Positions 7,867 to 17,822 of a stretch of DNA of 64,000 nucleotides are shown in pieces. The first letter of the stretch is position 1. Every line of letters starts with the position of its first letter. Position numbers and translations under genes: made by a program. The stretch lies in assembly GCA_021840255.1 (NCBI GenBank), contig JAKBYX010000003.1, forward strand, positions 62,001 through 126,000. Direction: 5' to 3'. The notes under the pieces were generated by a model. It was not told the DNA's origin. It did not search any database and was given only the letters and a program-made list of their open reading frames with translations. Source of the DNA: Nitrospirota bacterium (GTDB taxonomy: Bacteria; Nitrospirota; Thermodesulfovibrionia; Thermodesulfovibrionales; JdFR-88).

Positions 7867-9969
7867 ATGAATATATTTGAAACCGGTATCGGTAACAGTA
7901 AACTTATTGTCGAAACAGGAGAGTTCGCAAAACAGTCAGACGGCGCTGCCCTTGTAAGGATCGGGGACACGGTCGTGCTGGCCACTGTCGTAGCTCAAAA
8001 GACGGCGAGAGAGGGGCTCGATTTTTTCCCCCTTACCATAGATTATCAGGAGAAGGCGTATGCCGCGGGCAAGATCCCCGGCGGGTTTTTCAAAAGGGAA
8101 GGCAGGCCGTCCGAGAAGGAAGTCCTGACCTCAAGGCTCATAGACAGGCCGATCAGACCGTTGTTCCCCGAAGGATTTTTCTCCGAGACGCAGGGTATCG
8201 CAACCCTTCTTTCCTTCGGAGAGGAAAATGTATCTGATGTGCTTGGCATAATAGGAATGTCCTGTGCGCTCATGCTTTCTGACATACCGTTTGGCGGCCC
8301 GGTGGGCGCTGTGCGGGTTGGTTATCTGGATGGCAAGATCATTGTGAACCCGGCCCTGTCAGAAATTGAAGCCCTTGAGCTTAGCCTTACAGTGGCGGGC
8401 ACGGAGGACTTTATCGTCATGGTCGAGGGGGGCGCTTCCCAGGTGTCCGAGGCGCTGCTTCTGGAGGCGATCGAGACGGCGCATGCCGAGATAAAGAAGC
8501 TCTGCCGTTTCCAGAAGGAGATGCGCGAAAAGGCGGGCAAGCCCAAGCGCGCGGTTACTCCTCCGGTGATAGACGAAGACTTGAGGAAAGCCGTGTGGGA
8601 GATGTGCGAGCAGAAGGTGAAGGAGTGCATTGCGATTCCTGACAAGCTCAAAAGGCAGGCCGCCCTTGATGTTGTGAGGGCCGATGTTGTCGAAAAGCTC
8701 AATCAGCCTGCGGACGGAGCCGATCAGCCAGCAGTTGACAGAAGCAAGGACATTGCCAAGGCTTTCCTGGATATGGAGAAAAAGATCGTGCGCGGCATGA
8801 TCGTGAATACCGGCGTCAGGGCCGACGGCAGAAGGCCTGATGAGATAAGACCAATATATGGCAAAGTAGGGTTTTTGCCCAGGGCCCACGGCTCTGCTCT
8901 TTTTGTGCGCGGAGAGACCCAGGCGCTTTGCGTGGCTACCCTTGGGACGGGCGAGGATGAGCAGAAGATCGACGCCCTTGAAGGGGAAAGCTATAAAAGA
9001 TTCATGCTGCACTACAACTTCCCGCCTTTCAGCGTGGGCGAAGTAAAATTCCTGCGCGGACCGGGCAGAAGGGAGATAGGCCACGGCGCTCTTGCTGAAA
9101 GGGCGGTCAAGCCGATGATCCCCGGGAAAGAGGAATTCCCGTATACGATAAGGGTTGTCTCCGATATACTTGAATCAAACGGTTCTTCTTCCATGGCAAC
9201 AGTTTGCGCCTCCGTGCTGGCCCTTATGGACGCCGGGGTGCCGGTAAAGTCGCCTGTCGCGGGCATAGCCATGGGCCTCGTGCTCGAGGACGACAAGGTA
9301 GTCGTGTTGAGCGATATTCTGGGGCTTGAGGACCATCTTGGCGACATGGATTTCAAGGTGACCGGAACCGACAAAGGCGTCACCGCATTCCAGATGGATG
9401 TAAAAAAGGCCGGCATAAACAGGGCCATCCTGGAGCAGGCGCTTGAAAGGGCCAGGCTGGGCAGGCTGCATATTCTTGGCAAGATGAAAGAGGTGCTGGA
9501 AGCCCCCAGGCAGAACCTGGCGCCTTATGCGCCGCGCATCTACGTTATGCACATAAGGCCTGAAAAGATCCGTGAAGTAATAGGCACCGGAGGCAAGGTG
9601 ATCCGCGGCATTGTCGAGGAAACGGGCGTCAAGATAGACATAGACGACACCGGGCTGGTCAATATAGCCTCAAGCGATGAGGAATCGGCGATGAAGGCCA
9701 AGGCGATAATAGAGGGCATAGTGGCCGAGGCGGAGCTTGGAAAGGTCTATAAGGGTACGGTCGTGCGTATAGCCGAGTTCGGCGCTTTTATTGAGATACT
9801 GCCTGGAGTCGACGGGCTTTTGCACATCTCCCAGATATCGCACAAAAGGGTTGCGAAGGTCACGGACGTGCTGAAAGAAGGTGACGAGCTGGACGTAAAG
9901 GTGATAGAAATAGACGATCGGGGCCGCGTCAGACTCTCCAGGAAGGAACTTCTGGAGCCCGGCGAGTAA
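7867..9969 (+). CDS. pnp: polyribonucleotide nucleotidyltransferase (PNPase)
   Basis: A 700-residue PNPase, the usual length. It performs phosphorolytic 3'-5' RNA degradation as a trimer in the cytoplasm. Two RNase PH-like domains are present (about 10-230 and 315-550) separated by the helical linker; the second contains GSSSMATVCASVLALMDAGV and the active-site DxxxxxMD region (DHLGDMDFKVTG). The KH domain (IRPEKIREVIGTGGKVIRG, about 562-580) and C-terminal S1 domain (GTVVRIAEFGAFIEILPG) bind RNA. The gene follows rpsO with a 10-bp gap and is intact. Confidence 0.97.
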   Translation: MNIFETGIGNSKLIVETGEFAKQSDGAALVRIGDTVVLATVVAQKTAREGLDFFPLTIDYQEKAYAAGKIPGGFFKREGRPSEKEVLTSRLIDRPIRPLFPEGFFSETQGIATLLSFGEENVSDVLGIIGMSCALMLSDIPFGGPVGAVRVGYLDGKIIVNPALSEIEALELSLTVAGTEDFIVMVEGGASQVSEALLLEAIETAHAEIKKLCRFQKEMREKAGKPKRAVTPPVIDEDLRKAVWEMCEQKVKECIAIPDKLKRQAALDVVRADVVEKLNQPADGADQPAVDRSKDIAKAFLDMEKKIVRGMIVNTGVRADGRRPDEIRPIYGKVGFLPRAHGSALFVRGETQALCVATLGTGEDEQKIDALEGESYKRFMLHYNFPPFSVGEVKFLRGPGRREIGHGALAERAVKPMIPGKEEFPYTIRVVSDILESNGSSSMATVCASVLALMDAGVPVKSPVAGIAMGLVLEDDKVVVLSDILGLEDHLGDMDFKVTGTDKGVTAFQMDVKKAGINRAILEQALERARLGRLHILGKMKEVLEAPRQNLAPYAPRIYVMHIRPEKIREVIGTGGKVIRGIVEETGVKIDIDDTGLVNIASSDEESAMKAKAIIEGIVAEAELGKVYKGTVVRIAEFGAFIEILPGVDGLLHISQISHKRVAKVTDVLKEGDELDVKVIEIDDRGRVRLSRKELLEPGE

Positions 9970-10073
9970 AAAAGCAAAGACAAGAACATAGTGCATCTTA
10001 GACTTTTTTTCATCAAAAGCTAAAGATATAAAAAAATTAAAATCTGAAGACCCCGGTCGGAAGGGGAGGCCCA

Positions 10074-11327
10074 TTGTTCAGGAAAGAGCTTCTCGAAAAC
10101 GGGATAACGGTGGTGATGGAGCGGCTCTCAGGGGTCCGCTCTTTTACTGCAGGCATCTGGGTTAAAGTAGGCTCCAGAAATGAGCCTGGCGCGAAGAACG
10201 GCATATCCCATTTCCTGGAGCATATGTTCTTCAAGGGTACGGCAAAACGCAGCGCCCGGGACATAGCCCTTGAAATAGATAACATTGGCGGGGATCTTAA
10301 CGCCTTTACCTCCAAGGAAAACACCGCTTTTTATGTCAAGGTCCTGGATCTGCACATGGAGAAGGGCCTCGATATCCTCTCCGACATATTCTGCCACTCC
10401 ACCTTGCTGGATGAAGACATCGAGAAGGAGCGCGGCGTAATAAAGGAAGAGATAAAGATGGTCGAGGACACCCCGGACGACCTTGTTCACGACCTGTTCA
10501 GCACCGACATATGGGGAAAGACGGGGATAGGCCAGCCGGTCCTTGGGACCAGGGATACCCTGAAGGGCATAGGCAGGAGCGACCTCACCAACCACGTCAG
10601 GCGGTTTTACGGCACCCGGGACACAATAGTGGCTTGCGCGGGGAGTTTCGAGCCTCAAAAGCTCCTTGACGTACTTAACGAAAAACTGGGCTCATTAAGG
10701 AGGGGTTCTGAGCCCTGCCATACCGCCGCGCCGGCTTTTGGCAGCGGGGCAAGGGTCTACAGGAAAAACCTCTCTGAGGTGCACATATGCCTTGGCATCG
10801 AGGGGCTCCCACAGTCCTACCCCGGACGCTATGAGTATTACATATTGAACACCATACTCGGAGCGGGCATAAGCTCCAGGCTCTTCCAGGACATAAGGGA
10901 AAAACGCGGGCTCGTCTACACGATCTATTCATTCGCCTCTTCTTACATGGACACGGGTATATTCGGGGTTTACGCGGGGACCGGAAAAAAGAAGGCGGAA
11001 GATGTGGTCTCTCTGGTCCACGAGCATTTCAGCGCCCTTCCGGATACGCTCGAACAGGCGGAGCTGGACAGGGCGAAAGAGCAGCTTAAGGGCAATCTGA
11101 TACTGGGTCTTGAATCCACATCCACCCGCATGCAAAACATTGCCAAGCAGGAGATATATTTTGGCAGGCATTTCACGCCGCAGGAGATAATAGAGCAGAT
11201 AGATGCCGTCACTCTCCCAAAATTGAGGGAAGCCGCCCAAATGATCATCAAGGGGAAAAGCCCCGTGCTTACCGTGCTTGGGCCAATTGAAGGGCAGCCT
11301 TTTGGAGAAGCGCTGCCGCCTCTTTGA
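10074..11327 (+). CDS. M16-family zinc peptidase (pitrilysin/processing protease-like)
   Basis: A 417-residue M16B-type metallopeptidase. The inverted zinc motif HFLEH is at residues 46-50, and the downstream acidic cluster ERGVIKEE near 123-130 supplies the third ligand. The second half is the inactive M16 repeat typical of the family (EKRGLVYTIYSFASSY at about 281-296). Bacterial relatives beside pnp are usually annotated as processing proteases; physiological substrates are not established. The start is a TTG at 10074 preceded by GGGGAGG. The 3' end overlaps the convergent cysteine desulfurase gene by 59 bp. Confidence 0.9.
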   Translation: MFRKELLENGITVVMERLSGVRSFTAGIWVKVGSRNEPGAKNGISHFLEHMFFKGTAKRSARDIALEIDNIGGDLNAFTSKENTAFYVKVLDLHMEKGLDILSDIFCHSTLLDEDIEKERGVIKEEIKMVEDTPDDLVHDLFSTDIWGKTGIGQPVLGTRDTLKGIGRSDLTNHVRRFYGTRDTIVACAGSFEPQKLLDVLNEKLGSLRRGSEPCHTAAPAFGSGARVYRKNLSEVHICLGIEGLPQSYPGRYEYYILNTILGAGISSRLFQDIREKRGLVYTIYSFASSYMDTGIFGVYAGTGKKKAEDVVSLVHEHFSALPDTLEQAELDRAKEQLKGNLILGLESTSTRMQNIAKQEIYFGRHFTPQEIIEQIDAVTLPKLREAAQMIIKGKSPVLTVLGPIEGQPFGEALPPL

Positions 11328-12459
11328 TCTCCGTTTCCGTATTCTCCCTTCCCAGGGTTATCCGGACCGAAGAAAACGCCTCATCGTCGCTTGCCCCCAT
11401 GGCCTTAAGCACAGAGGAGGGCGATCTTTTCCCTTCATGGCAGGCGGAACCGGCGGAGATGGCAACGTTGTCTTTAAGGGCTTCCACCAGCAAACTCCCA
11501 TCCACTCCAGGGAAGGAGACATTCAGTGTGTTTGGAAGCCTTCCGGCGTTTCCTCCATTTACTTTCAGCCCTGGGAACGCCTGGGCCAGGAGCCCGCGGA
11601 GCATGCCTCTCAAACCCTCAAGCTTCTCCATCCGGACGGGCAGTTCCTTTCCGGCTAGCTCACAGGCCTTGCCCAGGCCCGCAATGTAAGGCGTGTTTTC
11701 CGTGCCTGGCCGCATCCCTTTTTCGTGCCCGGCCCCGAACATCAGGATGTTTTCGAGCGGTACCCCTCTTTTAATATAAAGCGCGCCTATCCCTTTCGGA
11801 CCGTAAAATTTATGGGCCGCAATGGAAAGCATGTCCACCCCCAAAACCCCGGCATCTACCGGGATCTTTCCAACCGACTGCGCCGCATCGGCATGGAAAA
11901 GAATTTTTTGCTTTTTATTTTTCTCCCGGCAGATGTTCACGGCCTCCCGGATGGGCTGAATGACGCCTGTTTCATTATTTGCGTGCATTATGGTCACAAG
12001 CACGGTGTCCGGCCTTATCGCCTTTTCTAGAGCCGCAAGGCTGACCACACCGTCTCCGTCCACTGGCAGCAGGGTTATCTCAAACCCCCTGCCCTGAAGG
12101 ACTTTTAACGGCTGAAGGACGGCCGGGTGCTCCGTCTGCTGGCTGATTATGTGTCCTTTCCCGGCAGAAGGACCGTCAGCCATGGCGGCCGCTCCACCCC
12201 AGGCCGCAATAGCGGCCGCTCCAAATATCGCGATATTGTTCGCTTCGGTCGCCCCGGAGGTGAAGTATATCTCTCCGGGCTCTTCTGCTCCTATGAGGTC
12301 AGCCACGCTTTTCCTTGCCTGCTCGATCTGGGCCTTCGCCTGCCGCCCGAATATGTGGCCGCTAGAGGGGTTGCCGTAAAATTCGTCAAGTGCCCGGCAG
12401 ATCACCTCCGAAACCTCGGGGGCCGGTCTTGTGCTTGCATTGTTGTCAAGGTAGATCAT
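11269..12459 (-). CDS. cysteine desulfurase (IscS/NifS-like)
   Basis: A 396-residue class V aminotransferase-fold enzyme. It removes sulfur from cysteine with PLP and passes it on as a Cys persulfide for Fe-S cluster or thio-cofactor synthesis. Visible motifs: N-terminal YLDNNASTRP, the PLP region SGATEANNIAIFGA, the Schiff-base Lys in AAHKFYGPKG, and the catalytic Cys in SAGSACHEGK on the mobile loop. The short loop with RSPSS resembles NifS/IscS-type enzymes. No scaffold gene is adjacent, although a NifU-like C-terminal protein is encoded at 17.4 kb. It converges on the M16 peptidase gene, overlapping it by 59 bp. Confidence 0.93.
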   Translation of the reverse strand: MIYLDNNASTRPAPEVSEVICRALDEFYGNPSSGHIFGRQAKAQIEQARKSVADLIGAEEPGEIYFTSGATEANNIAIFGAAAIAAWGGAAAMADGPSAGKGHIISQQTEHPAVLQPLKVLQGRGFEITLLPVDGDGVVSLAALEKAIRPDTVLVTIMHANNETGVIQPIREAVNICREKNKKQKILFHADAAQSVGKIPVDAGVLGVDMLSIAAHKFYGPKGIGALYIKRGVPLENILMFGAGHEKGMRPGTENTPYIAGLGKACELAGKELPVRMEKLEGLRGMLRGLLAQAFPGLKVNGGNAGRLPNTLNVSFPGVDGSLLVEALKDNVAISAGSACHEGKRSPSSVLKAMGASDDEAFSSVRITLGRENTETEIKEAAALLQKAALQLAQAR

Positions 12460-12772
12460 AGGTCAATTATAACCCACCCTGGCCTTACGCGCTGGCAGAA
12501 GGCCGCGCCCAGTGGCTTTTCTTGTTTTTTCACCGCTTGCTCCGGAAAAAATCTATCAGTCCCTTTCTAGCATATTTAAAGAATATTTTTGAATTTTCGT
12601 ACGAGAATGTTTAAAAATTCTGAAAATATCTTTTATAATATTCTGATGGCTATTGAATTTATTTATGTTTTCATTGGCTCATTGAAAATGAAAGCGGCCG
12701 GTTGTTAAAATGACAGACTCTAGAAATTTACCGGTTTAAAAAGTAAAACACGGTCCCAAGGAGAAAGTCCGG
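12460..12772. other. intergenic region between divergent genes
   Basis: About 313 bp upstream of both the cysteine desulfurase (minus) and the nuoE-like gene (plus). It is AT-rich. A TATAAT at 12634-12639 could be a -10 element for the plus-strand operon, but its -35 region (TTAAAA) is weak. No gene is seen. Confidence 0.4.
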
Positions 12773-13279
12773 ATGTCTGAAACCGTTGAAAAAAATATTA
12801 AAGCTGAGAATGCCGAGAAACTGAAAGGCATCTGTGATCTGCATGGAAAGGAAAAAGGAAGCGTTATAACCATCCTTCAGGAGCTACAGGAGCATTTCGG
12901 GTATGTGCCTGAGGAGGCGGTCAACTTCATAGCGGACAGGCTGGAGATACCCAAAAGCCATTTTTACGGGGTGGCCACCTTCTATTCGCAGTTCCATTTC
13001 AAACCAAGGGGCAAAAACATAATAACGGCGTGCTGTGGCACCGCCTGCCACGTAAAAGGCTCCGAGAGGCTGATAAACATCCTGGGCAGGGAGCTTGGCA
13101 TTCCTGAAGGGCAGGAGACCTCGGAAGACATGAACTTCACCCTTGAAAGGGTGAACTGTGTGGGGGCTTGCTCCATAGCGCCTGTGATTATCATAAACAA
13201 GGAAGTCCACGGTAAGATGAGCACGGAAGGCATAACGAAAGCGGTAAGAAAACTTAAAGGCGGCACCGATGGGAAGTAA
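12773..13279 (+). CDS. nuoE: NuoE/HndA-like [2Fe-2S] subunit
   Basis: A 168-residue thioredoxin-fold ferredoxin of the 24-kDa complex I/HndA family. The four cluster Cys are visible in CCGTACHVKG (C-x4-C) and NCVGACSIAP (C-x3-C). The N-terminal helical region (GSVITILQELQEHFGYVP) is typical. In NAD(P)-linked hydrogenases and formate dehydrogenases this subunit pairs with the NuoF-type flavoprotein, which here follows with an 11-bp overlap. No NuoG, hydrogenase or formate dehydrogenase catalytic subunit lies beside it, so its partner is unknown. A GGAG site precedes the ATG. Confidence 0.9.
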   Translation: MSETVEKNIKAENAEKLKGICDLHGKEKGSVITILQELQEHFGYVPEEAVNFIADRLEIPKSHFYGVATFYSQFHFKPRGKNIITACCGTACHVKGSERLINILGRELGIPEGQETSEDMNFTLERVNCVGACSIAPVIIINKEVHGKMSTEGITKAVRKLKGGTDGK

Positions 13280-15056
13280 CGGCAGAGAAGTAGAGATAAA
13301 GGTATGCATGGGCACAGGCGGCATCGCCGCGGGCGGCGCGGGAGTCTTGGGTGCGTTCGAGGAACTGCTCGCAAGGGCGGACATACAGGCCAGAATAGAG
13401 AGAAACTGCTCAAGGCATAAGGTGGGCTGCAGGGGTTTTTGCGCCAGGGATGTCCTGGTGGATGTAATAATCGACGGCAAGAGGACTACCTACCAGTTCA
13501 TAAAACCCGAGATGGTCCAGAGGATCGTTGAGGAGCATATTATAGAGGGCTCATCCATTCCGGAATGGCAGGTCCAGGACGATTACCGCGCCTTTCATGA
13601 CAGGCAGGTCAAGGTGGTGCTCTCCGATTGCGGGGAGATAGACCCGGAAGACATAGAGGCTTACATCGAGGGTGGCGGCTACGGGGCAGTCAAAAAGGCT
13701 CTCACGGGCATGTCCCCGGAGGAAGTCATAGACATTGTGAAAAGGTCCGGCCTTAGGGGCAGAGGCGGGGCTGGCTTCCCCACCGGCGTGAAGTGGGAAG
13801 CGGCCAGAAAACAGCCCCCCGGGCTCAAGTATATAATCTGTAATGCCGATGAGGGGGACCCGGGCGCGTTCATGGACCGTTCGGTCATCGAGGGGAACCC
13901 GCATTGCGCGCTGGAAGGAATGATCGTGGCCGCCTATGCCGTTGGGGCCACGGAAGGCTATGTCTATATCAGAGCAGAGTATCCGCTTGCGGTCGAAAGG
14001 CTTAAAGGGGCCATTGCGCAGGCAAGGGAAAAAGGTTTGCTTGGTAAAAATATTCTCGGCTCCGGCCTGGATTTTGATATAAAAGTAAAGCTCGGCGCGG
14101 GTGCCTTTGTCTGCGGCGAGGAAACGGCGCTCATAGCCTCCATAGAGGGTGAGCGCGGAATGCCAAGGGCAAAGCCCCCGTTTCCGGTGGTGAGCGGCCT
14201 TTGGGGCAAACCCACCGTCATAAACAATGTGGAGACCCTGGCCAATATCCCCTACATCATAAGGCGGGGAGCGGACTGGTTTGCCTCACTGGGAACCGAA
14301 AAATCGAAAGGCACAAAGGTTTTCGCCCTGACCGGCAAGGTCAGGAACACCGGCCTTATAGAGATTCCCATGGGCATGAGCATGAGGGACATCGTGTTTT
14401 CAATAGGGGGCGGCATAGAAGGGGGCAGAAAGTTCAAAGCGGTGCAGATGGGCGGCCCCTCAGGCGGATGCATCCCGGAGCAGCACCTGGACGTGAAAGT
14501 GGATTATGAAAACCTCATGCAGCTTGGCGCCATAGTCGGCTCCGGCGGCATGATCGTTCTGGACGAAGACGACTGTATGGTAAATGTGGCAAAGTACTTT
14601 CTCAACTTTACGCAGATGGAGTCCTGCGGGAAGTGCGTGCCGTGCCGGATAGGCACAAAAAGGCTCTATGAGGTGCTGGACCGCATCACCAACGGGGAGG
14701 GCAGGGAAAGTGATCTGGACCTGCTGGACGAGCTCTCAAAAGATATAAAGCTTGGCTCCCTCTGCGGTCTTGGGCAGACGGCGCCAAACCCCGTGCTGAG
14801 CACTTTACGGTATTTCAGGCACGAGTACGAGGCGCACATACTGGATAAAAAATGTCCCGCCAAGGCGTGCAAGGCGCTGATCACATACCACATCCTGGAG
14901 TCGGCCTGCAAAGGCTGCGGCGCGTGCATGAGGGTTTGCCCGGCTGGTTCCATCAGCGGCCGCAAGAAGTCTCCCCACATGATAAATAAGGAGCTTTGCA
15001 TAAAATGCGGTAGCTGTTTTGATGTCTGCAAGTTCAAGGCCGTTTTGAAGGAGTGA
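13269..15056 (+). CDS. nuoF: NuoF/HndC-like NADH-binding flavoprotein with ferredoxin tail
   Basis: A 595-residue diaphorase subunit. Order of parts: thioredoxin-like domain (1-110), FMN/NAD domain with GRGGAGFPTGVKW, NADEGDPGAFMDR and GAGAFVCGEETALI, SLBB-like linker, [4Fe-4S] motif ESCGKCVPCRIG, and a C-terminal two-cluster ferredoxin (CKGCGACMRVCP and CIKCGSCFDVC). It transfers electrons between NAD(P)H and a partner redox enzyme. In the N-terminal domain the usual C-x4-C (CxGTxC) reads CMGTGG, so one expected [2Fe-2S] ligand is Gly, while GCRGFC is kept. It overlaps nuoE and lies 110 bp before fhs, which suggests a link to formate/C1 metabolism. Confidence 0.92.
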   Translation: MGSNGREVEIKVCMGTGGIAAGGAGVLGAFEELLARADIQARIERNCSRHKVGCRGFCARDVLVDVIIDGKRTTYQFIKPEMVQRIVEEHIIEGSSIPEWQVQDDYRAFHDRQVKVVLSDCGEIDPEDIEAYIEGGGYGAVKKALTGMSPEEVIDIVKRSGLRGRGGAGFPTGVKWEAARKQPPGLKYIICNADEGDPGAFMDRSVIEGNPHCALEGMIVAAYAVGATEGYVYIRAEYPLAVERLKGAIAQAREKGLLGKNILGSGLDFDIKVKLGAGAFVCGEETALIASIEGERGMPRAKPPFPVVSGLWGKPTVINNVETLANIPYIIRRGADWFASLGTEKSKGTKVFALTGKVRNTGLIEIPMGMSMRDIVFSIGGGIEGGRKFKAVQMGGPSGGCIPEQHLDVKVDYENLMQLGAIVGSGGMIVLDEDDCMVNVAKYFLNFTQMESCGKCVPCRIGTKRLYEVLDRITNGEGRESDLDLLDELSKDIKLGSLCGLGQTAPNPVLSTLRYFRHEYEAHILDKKCPAKACKALITYHILESACKGCGACMRVCPAGSISGRKKSPHMINKELCIKCGSCFDVCKFKAVLKE

Positions 15057-15166
15057 GCACACGGCGCTTTTTCTTTCTTTGTTGTTTTTTGCCTTTCTTA
15101 AGCTTCGGCTTTTTTGGGAAATTAAAATAAAATAAAAAACGCTTTCGCAAGGAGGGACTGAAAGAG

Positions 15167-16966
15167 ATGGCGACAAGGAAGGCTGTAAAAACCAAGAGAC
15201 CTGCCGCGCTTGATCCCACTAAAAACCCGGACTGGAAGATCGCTCAGGAGGCGGAAAAGACCATGAAAACGGTCTACCAGCTTGCCGAGGAACTGGGGCT
15301 GGACAAGGAAGAGCTTTTGCCCCACGGCCATTATGTTGCCAAGCTCGACTTCAATAAGATCACCCAAAGGCTTTCAAAGGCCCCGGACGCCAAGTATATA
15401 GACGTGACCGCCATAACACCGACCCCGCTTGGTGAGGGCAAATCCACGACCACCATGGGTCTTACCCAGGGAATGGGCAGGAGAGGCAAGAAGGTCATCG
15501 CGGCGATAAGGCAGCCTTCCGGCGGGCCCACCATGAACATAAAGGGTTCTGCGGCGGGCGGCGGGCTTTCCCAGTGCGTGCCGCTTACTCCTTTTTCCCT
15601 TGGGCTTACCGGCGATATAAACGCCATAATGAACGCTCACAACCTGGCGATGGTTGCCCTGACCTCCCGCATGCAGCATGAGTTCAACTATGACGATCAG
15701 CAGCTTGCGAAAAGGAGCCTGAAGAGGCTCAACATAGACCCCAGGAACGTCGAGATGAAGTGGATCATAGACTTTTGCGCCCAGTCCCTGAGGGACATAA
15801 TAATAGGCATCGGCGGAAAGCAGGACGGCTTCATGATGAACTCCGGCTTCGCCATCGCGGTCTCGTCCGAGGTCATGGCCATTCTTGCGGTGGCCAAGGA
15901 CCTGAAGGACATGCGCGAGCGCATAGGCAAGATAGTTGTGGCCTATGACAAAAAGGGCACCCCCGTAACCACCGAGGACCTCGAAGTGGCCGGCGCCATG
16001 ACCGCATGGATGGTAGAGGCCCTGAACCCCAACCTTATGCAGACCATAGAGGGGCAGCCGGTGCTGGTGCACGCGGGGCCCTTTGCCAACATTGCCATAG
16101 GGCAGTCTTCCATCATCGCAGACAGGGTGGGCCTTAAGCTTGCCGATTACCACATAACGGAAAGCGGTTTCGGCGCGGACATAGGCTTTGAGAAGTTCTG
16201 GAACCTGAAATGCAGATTCTCCGGCCTGAAGCCCCACGCAGCCGTTATTGTGGCCACCATAAGGGCGCTCAAGTGCCATGGCGGCGCGCCCATACCGGTG
16301 CCGGGAAAACCCGTCCCGGCCGAGTACGGCAAAGAGAACGTGGGCTGGGTAGAGGCTGGCACTGTGAACCTTATACACCATATAAACACCGTAAAAAAAG
16401 CGGGTATAAACCCGGTGGTCTGCATAAACGCCTTCTATTCCGATACGCCCAACGAGATAAAGGCGGTAATGAGACTGGCCGAGTCTGCCGGGGCGCGCGT
16501 TGCGGTCTCAAAACACTGGCAGTATGGCGGCGATGGAGCGCTTGAGCTGGCCGACGCCGTTATGGATGCCTGCAACGAGCCCAATAATTTCAAGCTCCTG
16601 TACAAGCTTGAGACCCCGCTCAGGGAGCGCATTGATCTTATAGCTAAAGAGGTTTACGGCGCCGACGGCGTGGACTATACGGCGGAAGCCCTCAACAAGG
16701 CAAAGCGCATCGAGGGGGACCCCAAACTCTCCAAGCTTGCCACGTGCATGGTGAAGACACATCTTTCCCTTACGGACAACCCCAATCTCAAGGGCGTGCC
16801 CAAAGGGTGGAGACTGCTTATAAGGGACATACTTACTTACGGAGGCGCGGGCTTCGTGGTCCCGGTGGCGGGGGCGATAAAGCTCATGCCGGGGACAAGC
16901 TCCGATCCTGCCTACAGGCGTGTGGATGTGGACGTTAAAACCAGCAGGGTGACGGGTCTGTTCTAA
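15167..16966 (+). CDS. fhs: formate-tetrahydrofolate ligase
   Basis: A 599-residue enzyme that joins formate to tetrahydrofolate using ATP, giving 10-formyl-THF. It is the entry step of the methyl branch of the Wood-Ljungdahl pathway and also serves purine and C1 metabolism. The P-loop [11 protein letters not shown] is at about residues 85-95, followed by [11 protein letters not shown] and the conserved [12 protein letters not shown] region; the length is slightly above the usual 555-560 because of an N-terminal extension. An AAGGAGGGAC ribosome site precedes the ATG. A strong terminator at 16996-17029 ends the transcript. Confidence 0.97.
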   Translation: MATRKAVKTKRPAALDPTKNPDWKIAQEAEKTMKTVYQLAEELGLDKEELLPHGHYVAKLDFNKITQRLSKAPDAKYIDVTAITPTPLGEGKSTTTMGLTQGMGRRGKKVIAAIRQPSGGPTMNIKGSAAGGGLSQCVPLTPFSLGLTGDINAIMNAHNLAMVALTSRMQHEFNYDDQQLAKRSLKRLNIDPRNVEMKWIIDFCAQSLRDIIIGIGGKQDGFMMNSGFAIAVSSEVMAILAVAKDLKDMRERIGKIVVAYDKKGTPVTTEDLEVAGAMTAWMVEALNPNLMQTIEGQPVLVHAGPFANIAIGQSSIIADRVGLKLADYHITESGFGADIGFEKFWNLKCRFSGLKPHAAVIVATIRALKCHGGAPIPVPGKPVPAEYGKENVGWVEAGTVNLIHHINTVKKAGINPVVCINAFYSDTPNEIKAVMRLAESAGARVAVSKHWQYGGDGALELADAVMDACNEPNNFKLLYKLETPLRERIDLIAKEVYGADGVDYTAEALNKAKRIEGDPKLSKLATCMVKTHLSLTDNPNLKGVPKGWRLLIRDILTYGGAGFVVPVAGAIKLMPGTSSDPAYRRVDVDVKTSRVTGLF

Positions 16967-16995
16967 CAGGTAGCAAATTTTTCTGCAAGTAAACA

Positions 16996-17029
16996 AAAAA
17001 AGGGGGCTTTGAAAAAAGCCCCCTTTTTT
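16996..17029 (+). terminator. intrinsic terminator after fhs
   Basis: A 13-14-bp stem, AAAAAGGGGGCTT paired with AAGCCCCCTTTTT, with a short A-rich loop and a T run. The symmetry lets it act on both strands, so it also ends the convergent minus-strand transcript (NifU-like operon). Confidence 0.9.
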
Positions 17030-17044
17030 GGGTTTTTCTTGAAA

Positions 17045-17332
17045 TTAGTCTTTGCCCCTTTTTGTATGAGATTTCGCATGTGTGCCTGAGTGGCTTTGCA
17101 TCTGCCGCATTTTTACTGCAAGCTCCCTCAAGGCATCGGCAAGAGAGAGCTCTTTTTCCATCATGATGGTTTTCACGAAGGCCGCTTTCGCAAGCTCATT
17201 GATTATCCCCTCATGATGCTTGTCTCTGAGGCAAACGTTTTGCCCCGTCTCCATCTGCATGATTATGCAGCCCTCTATCTGGTCCGGGGTATATTTTTTT
17301 GCGATCTCCCGTATGGTTTTTAGATCGGCCAT
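17045..17332 (-). CDS. small conserved-looking protein downstream of NifU-like gene
   Basis: A 95-residue soluble protein, mainly helical, with two Cys (EGCIIM, NVCLRD) and a basic tail (KSHTKRGKD). I do not recognise the family. An AAGGA site lies 2-7 nt before the ATG. It starts 16 bp after the NifU-like gene and is presumably co-transcribed with it, so a connection with Fe-S proteins is possible but is inference from position only. Confidence 0.6.
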   Translation of the reverse strand: MADLKTIREIAKKYTPDQIEGCIIMQMETGQNVCLRDKHHEGIINELAKAAFVKTIMMEKELSLADALRELAVKMRQMQSHSGTHAKSHTKRGKD

Positions 17333-17348
17333 GGTCCTTTTTTAGTGT

Positions 17349-17591
17349 TTAGACCGCGACTACTTCCTTGATCCCCTGGACTTTATCCTTTATTTTCTTT
17401 TCTATGCCCATCTTGAGCGTCATGATGGACATGGGGCAATGGCCGCAGGCCCCTAAAAGTCTGAGCTTCACTATTCCGTCATCTGTAACCTCAACGAGCT
17501 CCGCGTCCCCGCCATCGGCCTTCAAGAGCGGCCTTATCTCCTCTATTACTTCTTTGACTTTGTCATGCAACGTGCCGTTTCCCTGTAGCAT
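17349..17591 (-). CDS. NifU-like C-terminal domain protein (Fe-S scaffold/carrier)
   Basis: An 80-residue stand-alone NifU C-terminal domain (Nfu type). The C-x2-C motif (GACGHCPMS) sits at about residues 48-51 after LKADGGDAELVEV; two monomers bridge a [4Fe-4S] cluster that is passed to target enzymes. The start at 17591 is fixed by an AAAGGAGG site about 9 nt upstream; the frame continues 11 codons further. It is the first gene of a two-gene minus-strand unit. Abundant Fe-S proteins in the window (NuoF-like, fumarase, Rieske, molybdoenzyme) are plausible clients. Confidence 0.9.
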   Translation of the reverse strand: MLQGNGTLHDKVKEVIEEIRPLLKADGGDAELVEVTDDGIVKLRLLGACGHCPMSIMTLKMGIEKKIKDKVQGIKEVVAV

Positions 17592-17822
17592 TGGATCGCT
17601 ACCTCCTTTCGTTTTATTATACAATGTATCATTAACAGGAGCGAACCGCCCTGATATGGATCATAATCCATTATGGCTGGCGCATCCGGGAGTTTGTTTT
17701 CTTCGAAGCAAGAGGCCTTGCGTTCCCTTTTTTTAATCTGATTTCTTTTTTGAAAAATTCATGTTATTGTAAAAAAGCCTTTTTTATTTGTCTTTTATCC
17801 TGTCAGGAGGAAACCATATTCC

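Noticed and set aside
15095..15116. AAGC-TTCG-GCTT with T run as terminator between the nuoF-like gene and fhs
   Set aside because: Only a four-base stem; too weak to call, and the genes may be co-transcribed.
15374..16381. 335-codon minus-strand frame inside fhs
   Set aside because: Shadow of a conserved enzyme; no ribosome site or domain.
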